Below the pieces are notes generated by a model. The model saw nothing but the letters and a program-made list of their open reading frames with translations, was not told the DNA's origin and did not search any database. The translations under genes and the position numbers were made by a program. Positions 5,022 to 6,927 of a stretch of 6,927 nucleotides of DNA are shown here, piece after piece (positions within the stretch are counted from its first letter, which is position 1; every line of letters begins with the position of its first letter). This DNA comes from Firmicutes bacterium CAG:341 (GTDB taxonomy: Bacteria; Bacillota; Clostridia; Oscillospirales; Acutalibacteraceae): contig FR895326.1 of assembly GCA_000434995.1 (NCBI GenBank), positions 25,084 to 32,010 of the forward strand, in the 5' to 3' direction.

Positions 5022-6927
5022 ATGATAGAAAAACTTGAAAAAAGATTAAAGAAAATTGATGAAATAAGTCCGCGCGGTATATCTGTGCTTCAATGGGTTA
5101 TGTTTGCTGTGGTTGCGGCATTTTGCTTTTTGTTTTTTTGCCATCAGGATGTGCTGATAACAGCAGGCCATGCCGGCGAATATTTGAAAGGGCATATTAC
5201 GGATTTTTATTCTGCCTGTGTGGATACAGACGGGCTTTACGGTGCAAATTATCTGCCTACCACATTTATAGTTTTCGCAATTTGGAATATACCTATGAAG
5301 CTTTTCGGCCTTTTGCCGCAGTATATGGGTGATTGGTCGGTTGTTTTTGCTTTTTGGAATAAGTTACTGCCTACAATTTGCTATTTTATAAGCGGATATT
5401 TAATGTATCATATTACTGTTTGCAGGCTTGGTTTTGATAAGAAAAAGGGCATTATTACAGCCTTTTTGTTTTATACAACACCAATGTCGTTTTTCAGCCA
5501 ATTCCTTTTTTGCCAATACGATATATTTACCGTTTTGTTTATGCTTCTCGCAATGAATCATTATTTCAAAAAAGTTATGTCTAAAAAAGATGTGCTTTTG
5601 TTTACCCTTTATTTCGGCATTGCGGTAACATTTAAGTATTTTGCGATAATTATATTTGTTGTTCTTCTTTTGCTCAGATTTAAAAATGTATTAAAATCAC
5701 TTGTTGCGATAGCAGCAAGCGTTTTGCCGACTGCTTTTGAAATATTATTTTATGTTGTTTTTGACAGAAAAGCATTTTTGAAAAATGTATTCGGCTTTAC
5801 TGCTCTTGATTATGCGTCCGGCTTTATGATTAAAATCGGCGAAGTGTCAATAAACGGGCTGTATGTCGGTCTTCTTGCAATTATAGCATTTGCATATTTC
5901 ACAAAGGCTAAAGATTTCAAAATGCTTGTAAGTTATTCAATGTTTTATTCTTGCGGTGTTTGCTTTGTACTGTTTGGCTTAATGTATTGGCATCCGCAGT
6001 GGCTTATGTTTATGGTTCCGTTTTGGGTGCTTAGCATTGTGATTAACAAGCACTATGATGTATTTATGTGGATAGACGCGCTTTTAGGCTTGGCAATGAT
6101 TGTTTATATTGCAAATCAATTTGAATTTACCGTTAATGAGCAGAATTTTATGAGATACGGTATCCTTATGAATATGCTTAAATACAAGCAGGCTCCTACT
6201 TTGACTTTGAGCGATATTTTTGTATATAAAGACGCAAATACCATGTTTAGCATAATTGTTGCAATATTCCTTATAGGATTTATATTTAAACATCCGAAGT
6301 TTAATTTTGAAAAGCTTAATGCTCAAATAAAAAAAGGCAGAGCAGTAATTAACATCAGATTTTTAGCGTTTTCGTTGGTATTTATCTGTGCTTCGCTTTT
6401 AAGCTTGCAGAATTTTGCAGACAGACCTGATATGCTTTGGAAATTAAGAGGCGGTGAAAATCAGCAAATAGTTGAAGTTTGTGAGAATAAAACCGTAAGC
6501 CAATTTACAAAGCTTGAAAAAATGACGGTTGATAAAGTTTACATTGTTTGTGACTCGGCATTAAAAGATGAAAATGAGAGCGAAAAAACAAATAAGAAAG
6601 TGAAACTTTATGTTGATGTTATAAATACACGCACCGGCGAAATTGAAGCGCAGTGCAGTGTGAATGTAAAGGATATTAAGGATAAATCGCATAAATTTTC
6701 CAAAATATCTTTAAACAAAGCCTTTAAACCTAAACAAAATGTGCTTTATGAATTTAGGTATTATACTAAATCTAACGATACTGTTTATTTCACTTTGGAG
6801 GAAGATACAACTCCTTTGGCAACATATTACAGAACCCGTCAAAAAGATTATTCGTCGTCATATTGTGAATACGGCGGTGAAAAAGAAAAAAAGGTTCAAA
6901 CAATAATGCAACTTGTCGGAAGAGCGA
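5022..6927 (+). CDS. Polytopic membrane protein, GT-C-like glycosyltransferase (partial, 3' end outside window)
   Basis: I read this frame directly: it stays open for 635 codons to the window edge, so the C-terminus is missing. A charged cytoplasmic start (1-19) precedes a first helix at about 20-40. Next comes an outer loop with the acidic stretch HITDFY (58-63) and NYLPTT (76-81), then about eight to ten hydrophobic segments, and a last helix near 446-463. The early acidic loop and the later FLFCQYDIFTVLF segment resemble membrane GT-C enzymes (PIG-M/ALG type, GQxD-like), which use polyprenyl-phosphate sugars outside the membrane. From about 465 a soluble beta-rich extracytoplasmic region begins (VSQFTKLEKMTVDKVYIV, then VKLYVDVINTRTGEIEA), resembling the jelly-roll tails on some clostridial membrane glycosyltransferases. 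It is divergent from the surface-protein gene. GT-C membership is inferred from pattern; donor, acceptor and activity are unknown, and a polymerase or other polytopic envelope protein is possible. Confidence 0.75.
   Translation, partial: MIEKLEKRLKKIDEISPRGISVLQWVMFAVVAAFCFLFFCHQDVLITAGHAGEYLKGHITDFYSACVDTDGLYGANYLPTTFIVFAIWNIPMKLFGLLPQYMGDWSVVFAFWNKLLPTICYFISGYLMYHITVCRLGFDKKKGIITAFLFYTTPMSFFSQFLFCQYDIFTVLFMLLAMNHYFKKVMSKKDVLLFTLYFGIAVTFKYFAIIIFVVLLLLRFKNVLKSLVAIAASVLPTAFEILFYVVFDRKAFLKNVFGFTALDYASGFMIKIGEVSINGLYVGLLAIIAFAYFTKAKDFKMLVSYSMFYSCGVCFVLFGLMYWHPQWLMFMVPFWVLSIVINKHYDVFMWIDALLGLAMIVYIANQFEFTVNEQNFMRYGILMNMLKYKQAPTLTLSDIFVYKDANTMFSIIVAIFLIGFIFKHPKFNFEKLNAQIKKGRAVINIRFLAFSLVFICASLLSLQNFADRPDMLWKLRGGENQQIVEVCENKTVSQFTKLEKMTVDKVYIVCDSALKDENESEKTNKKVKLYVDVINTRTGEIEAQCSVNVKDIKDKSHKFSKISLNKAFKPKQNVLYEFRYYTKSNDTVYFTLEEDTTPLATYYRTRQKDYSSSYCEYGGEKEKKVQTIMQLVGRA

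Noticed and set aside
5093..5332. Plus-strand 79-codon open frame overlapping the start of the membrane-protein gene in another frame
   Set aside because: The frame starting at 5022 has a ribosome binding site, a positive-inside start and stays open for 635 codons, so this shorter frame is a shadow.
6084..6326. Minus-strand open frame of 80 codons inside the membrane-protein gene
   Set aside because: It is a reverse-frame shadow of a long continuous coding frame with no start signal or motif.

Overview
The window looks like chromosomal DNA of an AT-rich, low-GC Gram-positive bacterium. It is probably an anaerobic gut-type clostridium, possibly Oscillospirales/Ruminococcaceae; this is inferred from base composition, strong GGAGG-type ribosome binding sites, a class B sortase, a LytR-CpsA-Psr protein and a transketolase split into two genes. 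It holds five complete genes on the minus strand and one divergent plus-strand gene that runs off the right edge. No RNA gene, insertion sequence, CRISPR array or phage gene is visible.

Reading right to left on the minus strand: (1) 4753-4184 encodes a small secreted protein with a signal peptide, one compact beta-rich domain, a Lys/Thr/Ser-rich linker and a C-terminal sorting signal of the SPxTG type. It has its own promoter and ends at a perfect 14-bp hairpin terminator. (2) 4018-3221 encodes a class B sortase, and (3) 3237-1915 encodes a LytR-CpsA-Psr (LCP) glycopolymer transferase with a histidine-rich cytoplasmic tail. These two overlap by 17 bp and form one translationally coupled operon. 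(4) 1821-967 and (5) 964-23 encode the N- and C-terminal halves of a split transketolase, 2 bp apart. They probably form a metabolic unit separate from the envelope genes.

On the plus strand, 5022 to the right edge encodes a polytopic membrane protein resembling GT-C glycosyltransferases, with an extracytoplasmic C-terminal domain. It is transcribed divergently from the sortase substrate gene, across a 268-bp intergenic region carrying recognisable promoters in both directions.

The genes from about 1915 to 6927 read as a cell-surface module: a secreted substrate, the sortase likely to anchor it, an LCP enzyme that attaches glycans, and a membrane enzyme that could extend or transfer a lipid-linked sugar. 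The sortase promoter and the membrane-protein promoter share an identical 16-nt block, which hints at common control. The most interesting hypothesis is that the anchored SPATG protein is glycosylated by the LCP enzyme, as described for LcpA and GspA in Actinomyces oris. That link is inference from gene order.
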